Source: Oceanidesulfovibrio marinus
GTDB taxonomy: Bacteria > Desulfobacterota > Desulfovibrionia > Desulfovibrionales > Desulfovibrionaceae
Assembly (NCBI RefSeq): GCF_013085545.1
Contig: NZ_CP039543.1
Location: 868,001-932,000, forward strand
Direction of reading: 5' to 3'
Length of the DNA stretch: 64,000 nt
Under the pieces are notes generated by a model that ran no database searches, was not told the origin of the DNA, and was given only the letters and a program-made list of their open reading frames with translations. Made by a program: the position numbers and the translations under genes. This document shows, piece by piece, positions 8,361-16,964 of the stretch. Position 1 is the first letter of the stretch. The number at the start of each line of letters is the position of its first letter.

Positions 8361-9617
8361 ATGCATTTTTTTGAACATCGTGGCGGCGAGCTCTATGCCG
8401 AGGATCTCCGTGTTACCGACCTTGTCAAGGAGTTCGGATCGCCCCTCTACATCTACTCTGCCAAGACATTTCGCCGGCATTTCGAGGCCTTTGACTCCGC
8501 CTTTGCCGGTCTGGACCACCTCACCTGCTACTCGGTGAAGGCCAACTCCAATCTCTGCATCCTGAAGCTCCTCGCGGAGATGGGCGCCGGCATGGACATC
8601 GTTTCCGGCGGCGAGCTCTACCGCGCGCTTAAGGCCGGGGTCGATCCGTCCAAGATCGTCTACTCCGGCGTGGGAAAACGCAGCTACGAGATTGAGGAGG
8701 CGCTGACCGCGGACATCCTGATGTTCAATGTGGAGTCCCTGGCCGAGCTGGAAAAGATCAATGAAATCGCCGGGAACATGGGCAAGAAGGCGCGCATCAG
8801 CCTGCGCATCAACCCGGATGTGGACCCCAAGACCCACCCCTACATTGCCACCGGCCTGAAGAAGGCCAAGTTCGGCCTGGACATCGAGTCCTCCCTGGCC
8901 GCGTACGCCAAGGCCAAAGAGCTGGAGCACATCGAACCCGTGGGCATCGACTGCCACATCGGCTCGCAGCTCACCTCCATCGATCCTTTCCTGGAGGCCC
9001 TGGACAAGATTATGGCCTTCCGCGACAAGCTCACGGCCATGGGCCTGGACATCCAGTACCTCGACCTCGGCGGCGGGCTCGGCATCACCTATGACGAGGA
9101 AGAGCCGCCCCACCCCTCGGCATTCGGCGAGGCCCTGACGCAGAAGCTGGCCGGCCTGCCCATGAAGGTCATCCTGGAGCCTGGCCGCGTCATCGCCGGC
9201 AACTCCGGCATCCTGGTCACTGAGGTCCTCTACACCAAGGGCGGTGAGACCAAGGAGTTCGTCATCGTGGATGGCGCCATGAATGACTTGGTGCGGCCCT
9301 CGCTGTACGGCTCGTTCCACCGCATCGGCGAGGTTACGCCCAAGGGCCGGCCCGAGCACGTGGTGGACGTGGTGGGCCCCATTTGCGAGTCCGGCGACTT
9401 CCTGGCGCGGGAGCGCAGCCTGCCTGCCGTGGAGTCCGGCGAGCTCCTGGCGGTCTACTCGGCCGGTGCCTACGGCTTTACCATGAGCTCCAACTACAAC
9501 TCGCGTCCCCGTGTAGCCGAGATCCTCGTGGACGGCGACCAGGCTATCCTGGCGCGCCGCCGGGAGACGTACGAAGACCTCGTGGAAGCCGAGAAGAGCT
9601 GCCTGGACAAGATCTAA
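8361..9617 (+). CDS. lysA: Diaminopimelate decarboxylase
   Basis: 418 residues, the usual length. It catalyses the last step of lysine synthesis, decarboxylating meso-diaminopimelate with pyridoxal phosphate. The PLP-binding lysine lies in CYSVKANSN (K60), the glycine-rich phosphate loop is DLGGGLGI, the EPGRVIAGNSG segment contacts PLP/substrate, and the catalytic Cys of CESGDFLA is near residue 342, donated across the dimer. All are intact. The gene is alone on its transcript, with a strong terminator at 9647-9677. I see no lysine riboswitch in the 279-nt leader, which instead holds the dispersed repeat and the inverted repeat. Confidence 0.98.
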   Translation: MHFFEHRGGELYAEDLRVTDLVKEFGSPLYIYSAKTFRRHFEAFDSAFAGLDHLTCYSVKANSNLCILKLLAEMGAGMDIVSGGELYRALKAGVDPSKIVYSGVGKRSYEIEEALTADILMFNVESLAELEKINEIAGNMGKKARISLRINPDVDPKTHPYIATGLKKAKFGLDIESSLAAYAKAKELEHIEPVGIDCHIGSQLTSIDPFLEALDKIMAFRDKLTAMGLDIQYLDLGGGLGITYDEEEPPHPSAFGEALTQKLAGLPMKVILEPGRVIAGNSGILVTEVLYTKGGETKEFVIVDGAMNDLVRPSLYGSFHRIGEVTPKGRPEHVVDVVGPICESGDFLARERSLPAVESGELLAVYSAGAYGFTMSSNYNSRPRVAEILVDGDQAILARRRETYEDLVEAEKSCLDKI

Positions 9618-9646
9618 ATTGCATTCAATCAATGCTTGACGAAATG

Positions 9647-9677
9647 GCCCTGGATGGTTTCCATCCGGGGCTTTTTT
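9647..9677 (+). terminator. Intrinsic terminator of lysA
   Basis: GCCCTGGATGG and CCATCCGGGGC form a stem with a 3-nt loop, followed directly by a T6 run, 30 nt after the lysA stop codon. Confidence 0.85.
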
Positions 9678-9686
9678 CTTGTACAA

Positions 9687-9700
9687 CCATACCAGTATGG
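9687..9700. promoter_or_regulatory. Palindromic operator candidate upstream of the flavoprotein gene
   Basis: CCATACCAGTATGG is a perfect 14-bp palindrome immediately after the lysA terminator and about 115 nt before the flavoprotein start. A further GGTATAG half-site-like sequence follows near 9714. The arrangement looks like a site for a MarR/HxlR-type redox or xenobiotic regulator, but this is inference; no regulator gene is adjacent. Confidence 0.4.
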
Positions 9701-9815
9701 AAATCCTACATTAAGGTATAGAATTTACCCGCTTGCCAGGATGGGGTTTCCTGATACGATGGTCCCTCTTGTCTTCTGTCCGTTGTAATCACATACAATT
9801 CTGGAGGAAATTACC

Positions 9816-10427
9816 ATGTACGCTCTGGCTATCAATGGCAGCCCGCGCAAAGACGGCAACACGCGCGTCCTGCTCGAAAAAGTGACCGAGCAGCTCAAGA
9901 ACGCCGGCTGGGACACCGAGATCGTCCAGGTGGGCGGCAACAAGGTGCGCGGTTGCATCGCCTGCTACAAGTGCTTCGAAAACAAGGACCAGCGTTGCGC
10001 CGTAAAGAACGACGCGTTCAACGACGTCATGGAGAAGATCGTCCGCGCGGACGCCATCATCATGGGCTCGCCCACCTACTTTGCCGACGTCAGCTCCGAT
10101 TGCAAAGGCGTGCTGGACCGCGCCGGCCTTGTCTCCATAGCCAACGGCGGCCTGCTGCGCGGCAAGATCGGCGCGGGCGTTGTGGCCGTGCGCCGCGGCG
10201 GCGCCACCCACGTGCTCGACTCCATCAACCACATGTACCTGATGTCCGAGATGATCGTGCCCGGCTCCACATACTGGAACATGGGCTACGGCATGAACAA
10301 GGGCGAAGTTTCCGGCGATGAGGAAGGCATGCGCAACGCCGAGCACCTGGGCAAGGCCATCGACTGGCTCGGCAAGGCCACCGTGCCGCACCGCGACAGC
10401 TACCCGGTGGGACGCGGCGAGGCATAG
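9816..10427 (+). CDS. Flavodoxin-fold iron-sulfur flavoprotein (Isf-like), NAD(P)H-dependent FMN reductase family
   Basis: 203 residues with a GGAGG site 8-9 nt upstream. The N-terminus has the FMN phosphate loop of the FMN-reductase family (INGSPRKDGNTR). Four cysteines at residues 47, 50, 53 and 61 form CX2CX2CX7C, matching the compact 4Fe-4S motif CX2CX2CX4-7C of archaeal and anaerobe iron-sulfur flavoproteins. SPTYFADVS is the second FMN contact. Isf proteins are homodimers or tetramers that pass electrons from ferredoxin to acceptors such as O2 or peroxide. The substrate here is unknown. Monocistronic, with a terminator at 10474-10506. Confidence 0.88.
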   Translation: MYALAINGSPRKDGNTRVLLEKVTEQLKNAGWDTEIVQVGGNKVRGCIACYKCFENKDQRCAVKNDAFNDVMEKIVRADAIIMGSPTYFADVSSDCKGVLDRAGLVSIANGGLLRGKIGAGVVAVRRGGATHVLDSINHMYLMSEMIVPGSTYWNMGYGMNKGEVSGDEEGMRNAEHLGKAIDWLGKATVPHRDSYPVGRGEA

Positions 10428-10473
10428 CTTGGCGCGGTTGTTCGGCGCCGCAACACGATGGTGCGAACAAACG

Positions 10474-10506
10474 AAAGGCCCGGACGACGCAACCGCCCGG
10501 GCCTTT
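10474..10506. terminator. Bidirectional intrinsic terminator
   Basis: AAAGGCCCGG and CCGGGCCTTT pair around an 11-13-nt loop, with T-rich sequence on the + side and A-rich on the other, between two convergent genes (flavoprotein + and PEGA-like protein -). Confidence 0.8.
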
Positions 10507-10529
10507 GTTTTGTCTTATTGAACGGATGG

Positions 10530-12179
10530 CTACTTGGCCAGGCCGACCATGAGCTGGTCCACGTCCACGACCTGGCGGTTATCCACCTTGAAACCGACCA
10601 TGGTGCCGCCGGCCGGTTTGTACGGCGCCGTATTAACCTTCACGCCGTTCACGTAGAACTCCAGGGTATCGCCGTTGCGGCGGATGTGGATGGTGTTGGT
10701 GGCGCCCAGGCCCGGCGCAATGGCGTCGCTGGGCGTCCAGTCGATCACCGTGTCGGCCTTGCCGTCCTTCTCCTGGCGGTAGCTGTACAGGCCGTTGCCG
10801 CTGATGCGGAAGCTGTTGTAGGCCTCGCCCTTGTTGGTCACGCCCCAGATGACGCCGTAGCCGTAGTCCAGCACGCCATCCACCTTTCTGAACACGGCCT
10901 CGATCACAAACTGGCTCTTGGGATCGAAGTCCATGGTATTCCAGGCAATCCAGCCTTCCGATCCTGCCTTGTGGTCGATGTGGTAGTGGCCGTCCTGCAC
11001 TGCGATGTTCACCTGCGGCGTGGAGGCCTCGAACCATTTGCGGTCGTTGTTGGAGAACTCCTCCAGCTGCACCACGGAGGCGATGGCCGGCGTCTTCTTG
11101 ACAGGGGTCTGCTCGGCGGCCGTCTCCTCCGGCGCAAGCTTCACCGTCAGGGTGTTCTCGCTGCCGGCCTCCACCTGGTAGTCCATGGAGCGGGTCATGT
11201 AGCCGGGATGCGAGACCTCGATGGCGTACTCGCCGGGCTCCAGCTCGATGCCGTCCTTGTAGGGCGGCTTGATGTTCAGGATGCGGACCGTGGCGTTCTT
11301 GGGATCGGTCTGCACGGTGAGGGTTCCATTGGTAGTGCCGGGTCCGGGCTTCTGCTCGGCCTCGGTCACGGCCTGGGCGTCCTTGGCAGGCTCCGCAGCC
11401 AGAGTGAAGGAGAAGCTGTTGTCCTGGCCGGCCTTCACGGTCACGGTGTGCGTCAGGGTGACGTAGCCGGGCTTGGAAATCTTCAGATCGTAATCACCGG
11501 CCGACACGGGCATGCCCGCCTCATAGGCCGGCTTGATGTTCATGATGTGGATTTCGGCATCCTTGGGCTCGGTCACAACGGTGAGCGTGCCGCTCTTGGC
11601 TACGGGCTCCGGCTTCTGCTCGATTACGGGCTCTGACTTCTGCTCAGGCTGGGCCGGAGTCGTTGTCTGCGAGGCGTTGTTGGCCGCGGCCTCCGCCGTC
11701 AGGGTGAAGGAGAAGCGGTTCTCCTGATTGGCCTTGACGGTCACGGTCTTGGTGATGGTCGCGAAGCCGGACTTGGATATCTCCAGATCATAATCGCCGG
11801 CCGGCACGGATATGCCGTCCTCGTAGGCCGGGGCGATGTTCATCACGCGCACGGTGGCGTCCGCGGGCTGAGTCTGGACAAAGAGCGCGCCCTCGGGCGG
11901 CGCTTCCTTGAGGTCGAAGCTGAAGCGGTTCTGCGTGCCGCCCTTCACGGTGACGTCCCTGCGCTGGGTGATGTAGCCTTCCTTGGACACCTCGACGTCA
12001 TAGGTGCCGGGCTCCAGCTGCATGCCGGACTCGTACGGCGGCGAAATGTTCATGATGCGGATGAGCGCATCCGGCGGCGTGGCTTCGATAACAATGGTGC
12101 CGTTTTGTTGCGCGGCGGCTGGCAGGCAAAAGACAAGGGAACTGAAAAGAATCATCAACCATATCTGTAGTGTGCGCAT
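10530..12179 (-). CDS. Secreted protein with four PEGA-like repeats and a C-terminal concanavalin-like domain
   Basis: 549 residues. The start at 12179 is chosen for its GAAGGAGA site and because it places a signal peptide (residues 1-23, ending AAA-Q) at the N-terminus. Four repeats of about 67 residues follow (about 26-92, 96-162, 196-263, 284-350), each with the core [IV][MLV]NI.P.YE.G, GxYD and SxxG[YF] pattern, a variant of the PEGA domain of surface proteins. Pro/Glu-rich linkers separate repeats 2-3 and 3-4. The last 175 residues resemble LamG/DUF1080-type beta-sandwiches (NDRKWFEAST, WIAWNTMDFD, RRNGDTLEFYVNGVKV). Likely periplasmic or surface-exposed and carbohydrate- or peptidoglycan-binding by analogy. 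No catalytic residues are evident. Confidence 0.85.
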   Translation of the reverse strand: MRTLQIWLMILFSSLVFCLPAAAQQNGTIVIEATPPDALIRIMNISPPYESGMQLEPGTYDVEVSKEGYITQRRDVTVKGGTQNRFSFDLKEAPPEGALFVQTQPADATVRVMNIAPAYEDGISVPAGDYDLEISKSGFATITKTVTVKANQENRFSFTLTAEAAANNASQTTTPAQPEQKSEPVIEQKPEPVAKSGTLTVVTEPKDAEIHIMNIKPAYEAGMPVSAGDYDLKISKPGYVTLTHTVTVKAGQDNSFSFTLAAEPAKDAQAVTEAEQKPGPGTTNGTLTVQTDPKNATVRILNIKPPYKDGIELEPGEYAIEVSHPGYMTRSMDYQVEAGSENTLTVKLAPEETAAEQTPVKKTPAIASVVQLEEFSNNDRKWFEASTPQVNIAVQDGHYHIDHKAGSEGWIAWNTMDFDPKSQFVIEAVFRKVDGVLDYGYGVIWGVTNKGEAYNSFRISGNGLYSYRQEKDGKADTVIDWTPSDAIAPGLGATNTIHIRRNGDTLEFYVNGVKVNTAPYKPAGGTMVGFKVDNRQVVDVDQLMVGLAK

Positions 12180-12484
12180 GCAGTCTCCTTCTCGATGATG
12201 CGGGCATGGCTCTGTGGGGAGATGCCAACCCGTTGCGACCATCCTTTCGTGATACCGTGTTATGCTGTGGAGTCAACCAGAATTGAAAGGTTTGATGACC
12301 ACTGCGACTCGCGGATCATGATGCATCAGAACCGGTTGCCGACGGTATTTCCTGAATCGGAAGGGAGGTACGTAAGCCCTGCGGGGCAGTCAGCTTTATC
12401 GAGATTGCAAAGCACGCCCTCTGTAAAAGAATTGTGCGCGCAGATCGGCTGGTGGGAACTCCGGGGTGTTCCGAGGTTCATCCA
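12180..12484. other. Intergenic region upstream of the PEGA-like gene
   Basis: About 305 nt between the PEGA-like gene start and the terminator of the secG-tRNA operon. Apart from the ribosome binding site at the left edge, and presumably a promoter for the minus-strand gene, I see no gene, RNA or repeat in it. Confidence 0.5.
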
Positions 12485-12526
12485 AAAAGGAAGCGGCCAC
12501 GCCCGGTATGGGCATGGCCGCTTTTA
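12485..12526 (-). terminator. Terminator of the rimI-tpiA-secG-tRNA-Leu transcript
   Basis: On the minus strand GCGGCCATGCCC and GGGCGTGGCCGC form a 12-bp stem with one G-U or mismatch, followed by CTTCCTTTTTGG. It starts a few nt beyond the tRNA 3' end. Confidence 0.8.
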
Positions 12527-12533
12527 TGAAAAA

Positions 12534-12620
12534 TGGTGCCGAAGGGGAGACTCGAACTCCCACGGACAGGTGTCCACTACCCCCTCAAGATAGCGTGTCT
12601 ACCAGTTCCACCACTTCGGC
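12534..12620 (-). tRNA. tRNA-Leu (anticodon GAG)
   Basis: 87 nt including an encoded CCA. The acceptor stem GCCGAAG pairs with CTTCGGC, followed by ACCA. The anticodon stem CTATC/GGTAG encloses TTGAGGG with anticodon GAG. The long variable arm expected of a class II leucine tRNA and a GTTCGAGTC T-loop are present. It follows secG directly, as leuU (also tRNA-Leu GAG) follows secG in E. coli. Confidence 0.96.
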
Positions 12621-12634
12621 ACGCGGGTACTGAC

Positions 12635-13078
12635 TTATTCTGTGGCGTTCCCCTGCTGTGCAGGTTGCTCGGGAGCAGTGACGCCTGTGTCTTCATTCGC
12701 CGGTGCGGGCTGCTCGTCGGCTGCCTTGTCCTCGGAAGGTTGGGCAGCGGGCTCAGCCGCGCTCTGGTTCTGCTCCGTGGCGTTGCCCATATGCTCAAAG
12801 TCGAGCGGCTGGCTTTGCACCGGAGCCTCGTCCATCACGCTGGACTCGACCTTGGTCGGGCTGGTGATGACGTTGTAGCCGAGCGAGGTGGCCAGGAAGA
12901 TACCGGCGACAACTGCCGTTACCTTGGCGAGAAGACCGCCTGCGCCGGAAGAACCGAACAGGGAGCTCGAGCCCCCTCCGAAGATGACGCCCATCCCTTC
13001 CTTGCCGGATTGAAGGAGCACCACCACGATGAGCACGAGGCAGGCGATGATATGTAATGCCAAGATCAGTGTTTGCAC
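12635..13078 (-). CDS. secG: Preprotein translocase subunit SecG
   Basis: 147 residues from a GTG. Two transmembrane segments (about 3-22 and 52-72) flank the SecG signature loop LLQSGKEGMGVIFGGGSSSLFGSSGAGGLL. SecG is the small third subunit of SecYEG and assists SecA-driven export. The C-terminal half (about residues 80-147) is an acidic, Pro/Gln/Ala-rich tail, longer than in E. coli SecG (110 residues) and probably disordered. It lies between tpiA (97 nt upstream) and the tRNA-Leu gene (14 nt downstream) on one minus-strand transcript. Confidence 0.97.
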   Translation of the reverse strand: MQTLILALHIIACLVLIVVVLLQSGKEGMGVIFGGGSSSLFGSSGAGGLLAKVTAVVAGIFLATSLGYNVITSPTKVESSVMDEAPVQSQPLDFEHMGNATEQNQSAAEPAAQPSEDKAADEQPAPANEDTGVTAPEQPAQQGNATE

Positions 13079-13174
13079 GGAATCCCTTCCAAAATCCTTT
13101 GTTCGCTCATCAGCGAAAGACCAGTTTTACTAGATCAAACTTGCAACGTCGTCCAGTGTTTTTTTCAACTTTTT

Positions 13175-13927
13175 TCAGCCAAGGACAATCTGGCTGAAAC
13201 TGTCTGCCTGCAAGGACGCGCCTCCTACCAAGACCCCTTCCACATTGTCAAGGGTGATGATCTCGCCGATGTTGGCCGGCTTCACGCTGCCGCCGTACAA
13301 AATGCGGATGTTCTTGCCAGTCTTGGGCAGGAGATCGCTCAGAATATTGCGAACGATTCCATGCGCTTCCAGTATCTCTGGCGGACCGGCTGTCTTGCCG
13401 GTGCCAATGGCCCAGACAGGCTCGTAGGCCACGGAGAACATTTCCTGGTTCACGCCGTTGTCCAGCTCGGCCAGGCCGGCCTTGAGCTGTCGGGAGAGCA
13501 CGTCGGTCAGGGCGCCGGCTTCGCGTTCTTCCAGAGTCTCGCCGATGCAGAGCACGGTATGCAGGCCGGAGCGCAGTGCAAAGGCGGTCTTCTTGCCTAC
13601 GAACTCGTCCGACTCGCCCAGGATGTGCCGCCGCTCGGAGTGGCCGGTCAGGACGCTGCGGCAGCCGAGATCAAGCAGCATGCGCGGGGAGATTTCGCCG
13701 GTAAAAGCGCCCTCATCCGCCGGGTAGCAGTTCTGGCCGCCCACGATGAAGTTCTCGTTGCCGGCAAAGGCCTCCACCACTCCGGCGATGGCCGTAAACG
13801 GCGGGAAGACCATGACCTCCCGGTCCTCGGGCAGGTTGTCCGTCGCCTCGACAAGCTCCCGCGCCGTCTTCTCGGCGTCGGCAGCAGTCTTGTACATCTT
13901 CCAGTTTGCGGCCATGAGCTTTTTCAT
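13175..13927 (-). CDS. tpiA: Triosephosphate isomerase
   Basis: 250 residues, normal length. It interconverts dihydroxyacetone phosphate and glyceraldehyde 3-phosphate. AANWKMYK carries the substrate-binding Asn and Lys, GHSERR the electrophilic His, and YEPVWAIGTGK the catalytic Glu and the mobile loop 6; YGGSVK and the final GVLVGGASL phosphate loop are intact. The ATG overlaps the rimI stop (ATGA) and has AAGGAG 10 nt upstream, so translation is probably coupled to rimI. secG follows. Confidence 0.99.
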   Translation of the reverse strand: MKKLMAANWKMYKTAADAEKTARELVEATDNLPEDREVMVFPPFTAIAGVVEAFAGNENFIVGGQNCYPADEGAFTGEISPRMLLDLGCRSVLTGHSERRHILGESDEFVGKKTAFALRSGLHTVLCIGETLEEREAGALTDVLSRQLKAGLAELDNGVNQEMFSVAYEPVWAIGTGKTAGPPEILEAHGIVRNILSDLLPKTGKNIRILYGGSVKPANIGEIITLDNVEGVLVGGASLQADSFSQIVLG

Positions 13928-14460
13928 TCGGTCGTGTCTCCTTGGTCCAAGTCGTGTTCGGCGGCGCCGTCGCCGTTTTCCGAGTCCATTTCCAGGCGCA
14001 TGAGTCGTGCGTCCTCGCCGGTGTCCGGATAGTAATGGGGCCGGACGCCGACTGCCTCGAAGCCCATGCTCTCGTAGAGCGTCTGGGCAGCGATGTTATT
14101 TTCACGCACTTCCAGAAACGTTCTTTGTATGCCCATTTTACGTGCTATTTGCAAGACAAGCCGTAGAAGACGCCTGCCGTATCCCTTGCGCCGCATGTCC
14201 GGGGTCACGGCGATGTTCAGGATTTCCATCTCCGGAGGGAGCAGGTATATGGTGGCGTAGGCGGCCAGGTGGTCTGGAGCGCCCGGCAACAAGCGCGAGG
14301 ACGGCTCGAACAGGCCGAAAACGTGGCAGATGTTCTGCTTGAAAGCCAGGGAGTACTGCTCCTCCCCCCACGGGCAGGAGAAGCATGCGCTCTCCAGAGC
14401 CAGCAGCTCGGGCAGGTCCTTGTCGTCCAGCTTGCGAAATATGGCGCTGTCTGCCGTCAT
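13924..14460 (-). CDS. rimI: Ribosomal protein S18-alanine N-acetyltransferase RimI
   Basis: 178 residues, a GNAT-fold acetyltransferase. The LLALESACFSCPWGEEQY N-terminal motif is typical of RimI, followed by the acetyl-CoA loop MRRKGYGRRLL and the C-terminal LEVRENNIAAQTLYESMGFE with the catalytic-region Glu and Tyr. RimI acetylates the N-terminus of ribosomal protein S18, and in some bacteria other proteins. First gene of the operon rimI-tpiA-secG-tRNA-Leu, with a 4-nt overlap into tpiA. The divergent Nudix gene starts 47 nt away on the other strand, so both promoters must sit in or near that short gap. Confidence 0.93.
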   Translation of the reverse strand: MTADSAIFRKLDDKDLPELLALESACFSCPWGEEQYSLAFKQNICHVFGLFEPSSRLLPGAPDHLAAYATIYLLPPEMEILNIAVTPDMRRKGYGRRLLRLVLQIARKMGIQRTFLEVRENNIAAQTLYESMGFEAVGVRPHYYPDTGEDARLMRLEMDSENGDGAAEHDLDQGDTTE

Positions 14461-14507
14461 GTCCTTTCAATGCGGTTGCTTGCGCATGCCCATACAGGAA
14501 CACACGA

Positions 14508-15071
14508 ATGTCTGCTCATTACTATATACCGCTGCTGCCGGCCCCTTCCGCTGAGATAGAGCTCGTGGATATCGTGGACGAAACCGACACGCCCTTTGCC
14601 GTGATGCCGCTGGCCACGGCCATCAAGCAATCCCTCTTCCGCCGCGCCGTGCTCGTATTGGTGTACGACCGCGCCGGCAGGCTCTATCTACAGCGCCGCA
14701 GCCGCACCAAACAGCTCTATCCAGGCCGACTCGATCTTTCGGCCACGGGCCATGTCCGCGCCGGGGAGTCCCGCCTGGACGCAGCCACGCGGGAGCTGAA
14801 TGAAGAGCTCGGCCTGACCGGCCTCCGGCTCACCATGATCGCTTCGGTGGAGGCCAGCCACCACACCGGCTACGCCTTTGTCAGCCTGTTCTCGGCAGGC
14901 GCCGTGGACGAGGAACCGCAGCCCCTGTCCGACGAGACCGAGGGTGGTCTCTTCGTAGACCAGGAGGAGGCCGCCGCACTGGTGGAGAACTTCCGCGAGC
15001 AGCTCACCCCCGGCCTGGTCTACTTCTGGGAGCGCGGCCTGCTCTTTCCAGAGACCCGGCTTACTCCGTAA
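14508..15071 (+). CDS. Nudix hydrolase (IPP isomerase-like subgroup)
   Basis: 187 residues. The ATG at 14508 has AGGA 8 nt upstream. The Nudix box is complete: G-H-V-R-A-G-E-S-R-L-D-A-A-T-R-E-L-N-E-E followed by LGL, exactly GX5EX7REUXEEXGU. The preceding segment (VDETDTPFAVMPLATAIKQSLFRRAVLVLVYD...LYLQRRSRTK) resembles the isopentenyl-diphosphate isomerase/YfcD-type Nudix proteins. These hydrolyse nucleoside or isoprenoid diphosphates, and the substrate here is not determined. The 3' end overlaps the convergent inositol monophosphatase gene by 11 bp. Confidence 0.9.
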   Translation: MSAHYYIPLLPAPSAEIELVDIVDETDTPFAVMPLATAIKQSLFRRAVLVLVYDRAGRLYLQRRSRTKQLYPGRLDLSATGHVRAGESRLDAATRELNEELGLTGLRLTMIASVEASHHTGYAFVSLFSAGAVDEEPQPLSDETEGGLFVDQEEAAALVENFREQLTPGLVYFWERGLLFPETRLTP

Positions 15072-15846
15072 TCAACGCGCGCATAGCCTCGTGCAGGGGC
15101 CCGTTGGTGGCCAGTACCGACGACGAAAACAGCGTGAACGGCGCGTCTGGTTCGAAAGCGCTCACGCGTCCGCCGGCCTCTTCCACCAGCAGCCAGCCGG
15201 CCGCCATGTCCCACGGCTTCAGGTTGATCTCATAGTAGCCGTCGTAGTTGCCGCAGGCGAGATAGGCGAGGTCCAACGCGGCCGAGCCGTAGCGCCGCAC
15301 GCCCTGTGTGACGGGCAGCACAGCGTCCAGCCAAGCGGTGATGCGGCCCACCTGCTTGTCCACGTCATAGGGAAATCCCGTGGCCACCAGCGCGTCCTGC
15401 AAAGAATCAGTGTCAGTCACGCCGATGCGCTCGCCATTCCGGAAAGCGCCTTGGCTGCGCACCGCCACGAACATTTCTTCAAGTATTGGATTATACACCA
15501 CGCCGAGGCCCACGCCCTCTCCGGTCCACAGCGCCACGGACGTGGCCACGAACGGCAGCTTATGTGCGTAGTTGGTGGTGCCGTCCAGAGGATCAACCAC
15601 CCAGGTCAGACCCTCCACCTTGGTGGCGCTGGAGCCCTCCTCGCCCATAAAGGCAGCCTCGGGCAGGATGGCACCCAAGCTTTTGCGCAGCGCCTCTTCC
15701 ACGGCCACGTCGGTTTGGGTCACCAGATCGATGCGGCCCTTGTGGCGAATCTGCCGGGGCTGGTCCCACTGTGTGCGGATGATGGCGCCGGCTTCGCGCA
15801 CGGCGTCCTGCGTTGCTGCGGCAATGTTCGAAAGATCGATGTCCAC
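15061..15846 (-). CDS. Inositol monophosphatase family protein (SuhB-like)
   Basis: 261 residues from a GTG with GGAG 8 nt upstream. Metal-binding motifs are intact: FMGEEGSS, WVVDPLDGTTNYAH and the C-terminal WDMAAGWLLVEEAGG. The family is Mg2+-dependent and Li+-sensitive and removes phosphate from inositol phosphates or related substrates; in E. coli SuhB also acts in rRNA antitermination. It lies 87 nt after mreB on the same strand, with a GC-rich 7-bp hairpin at 15900-15926 in between but no T-run, so read-through is possible. Confidence 0.94.
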   Translation of the reverse strand: MDIDLSNIAAATQDAVREAGAIIRTQWDQPRQIRHKGRIDLVTQTDVAVEEALRKSLGAILPEAAFMGEEGSSATKVEGLTWVVDPLDGTTNYAHKLPFVATSVALWTGEGVGLGVVYNPILEEMFVAVRSQGAFRNGERIGVTDTDSLQDALVATGFPYDVDKQVGRITAWLDAVLPVTQGVRRYGSAALDLAYLACGNYDGYYEINLKPWDMAAGWLLVEEAGGRVSAFEPDAPFTLFSSSVLATNGPLHEAMRALITE

Positions 15847-15933
15847 GAGACACGCTCCAAGGCTCCGGCCCGGCCGGATCTGCGATGATTGGAAGGCGGC
15901 GCCGGCTCATGCCTCGGACCGGCGCAAAGTCGG

Positions 15934-16959
<1,026 letters not shown>

Positions 16960-16964
16960 AGTCG

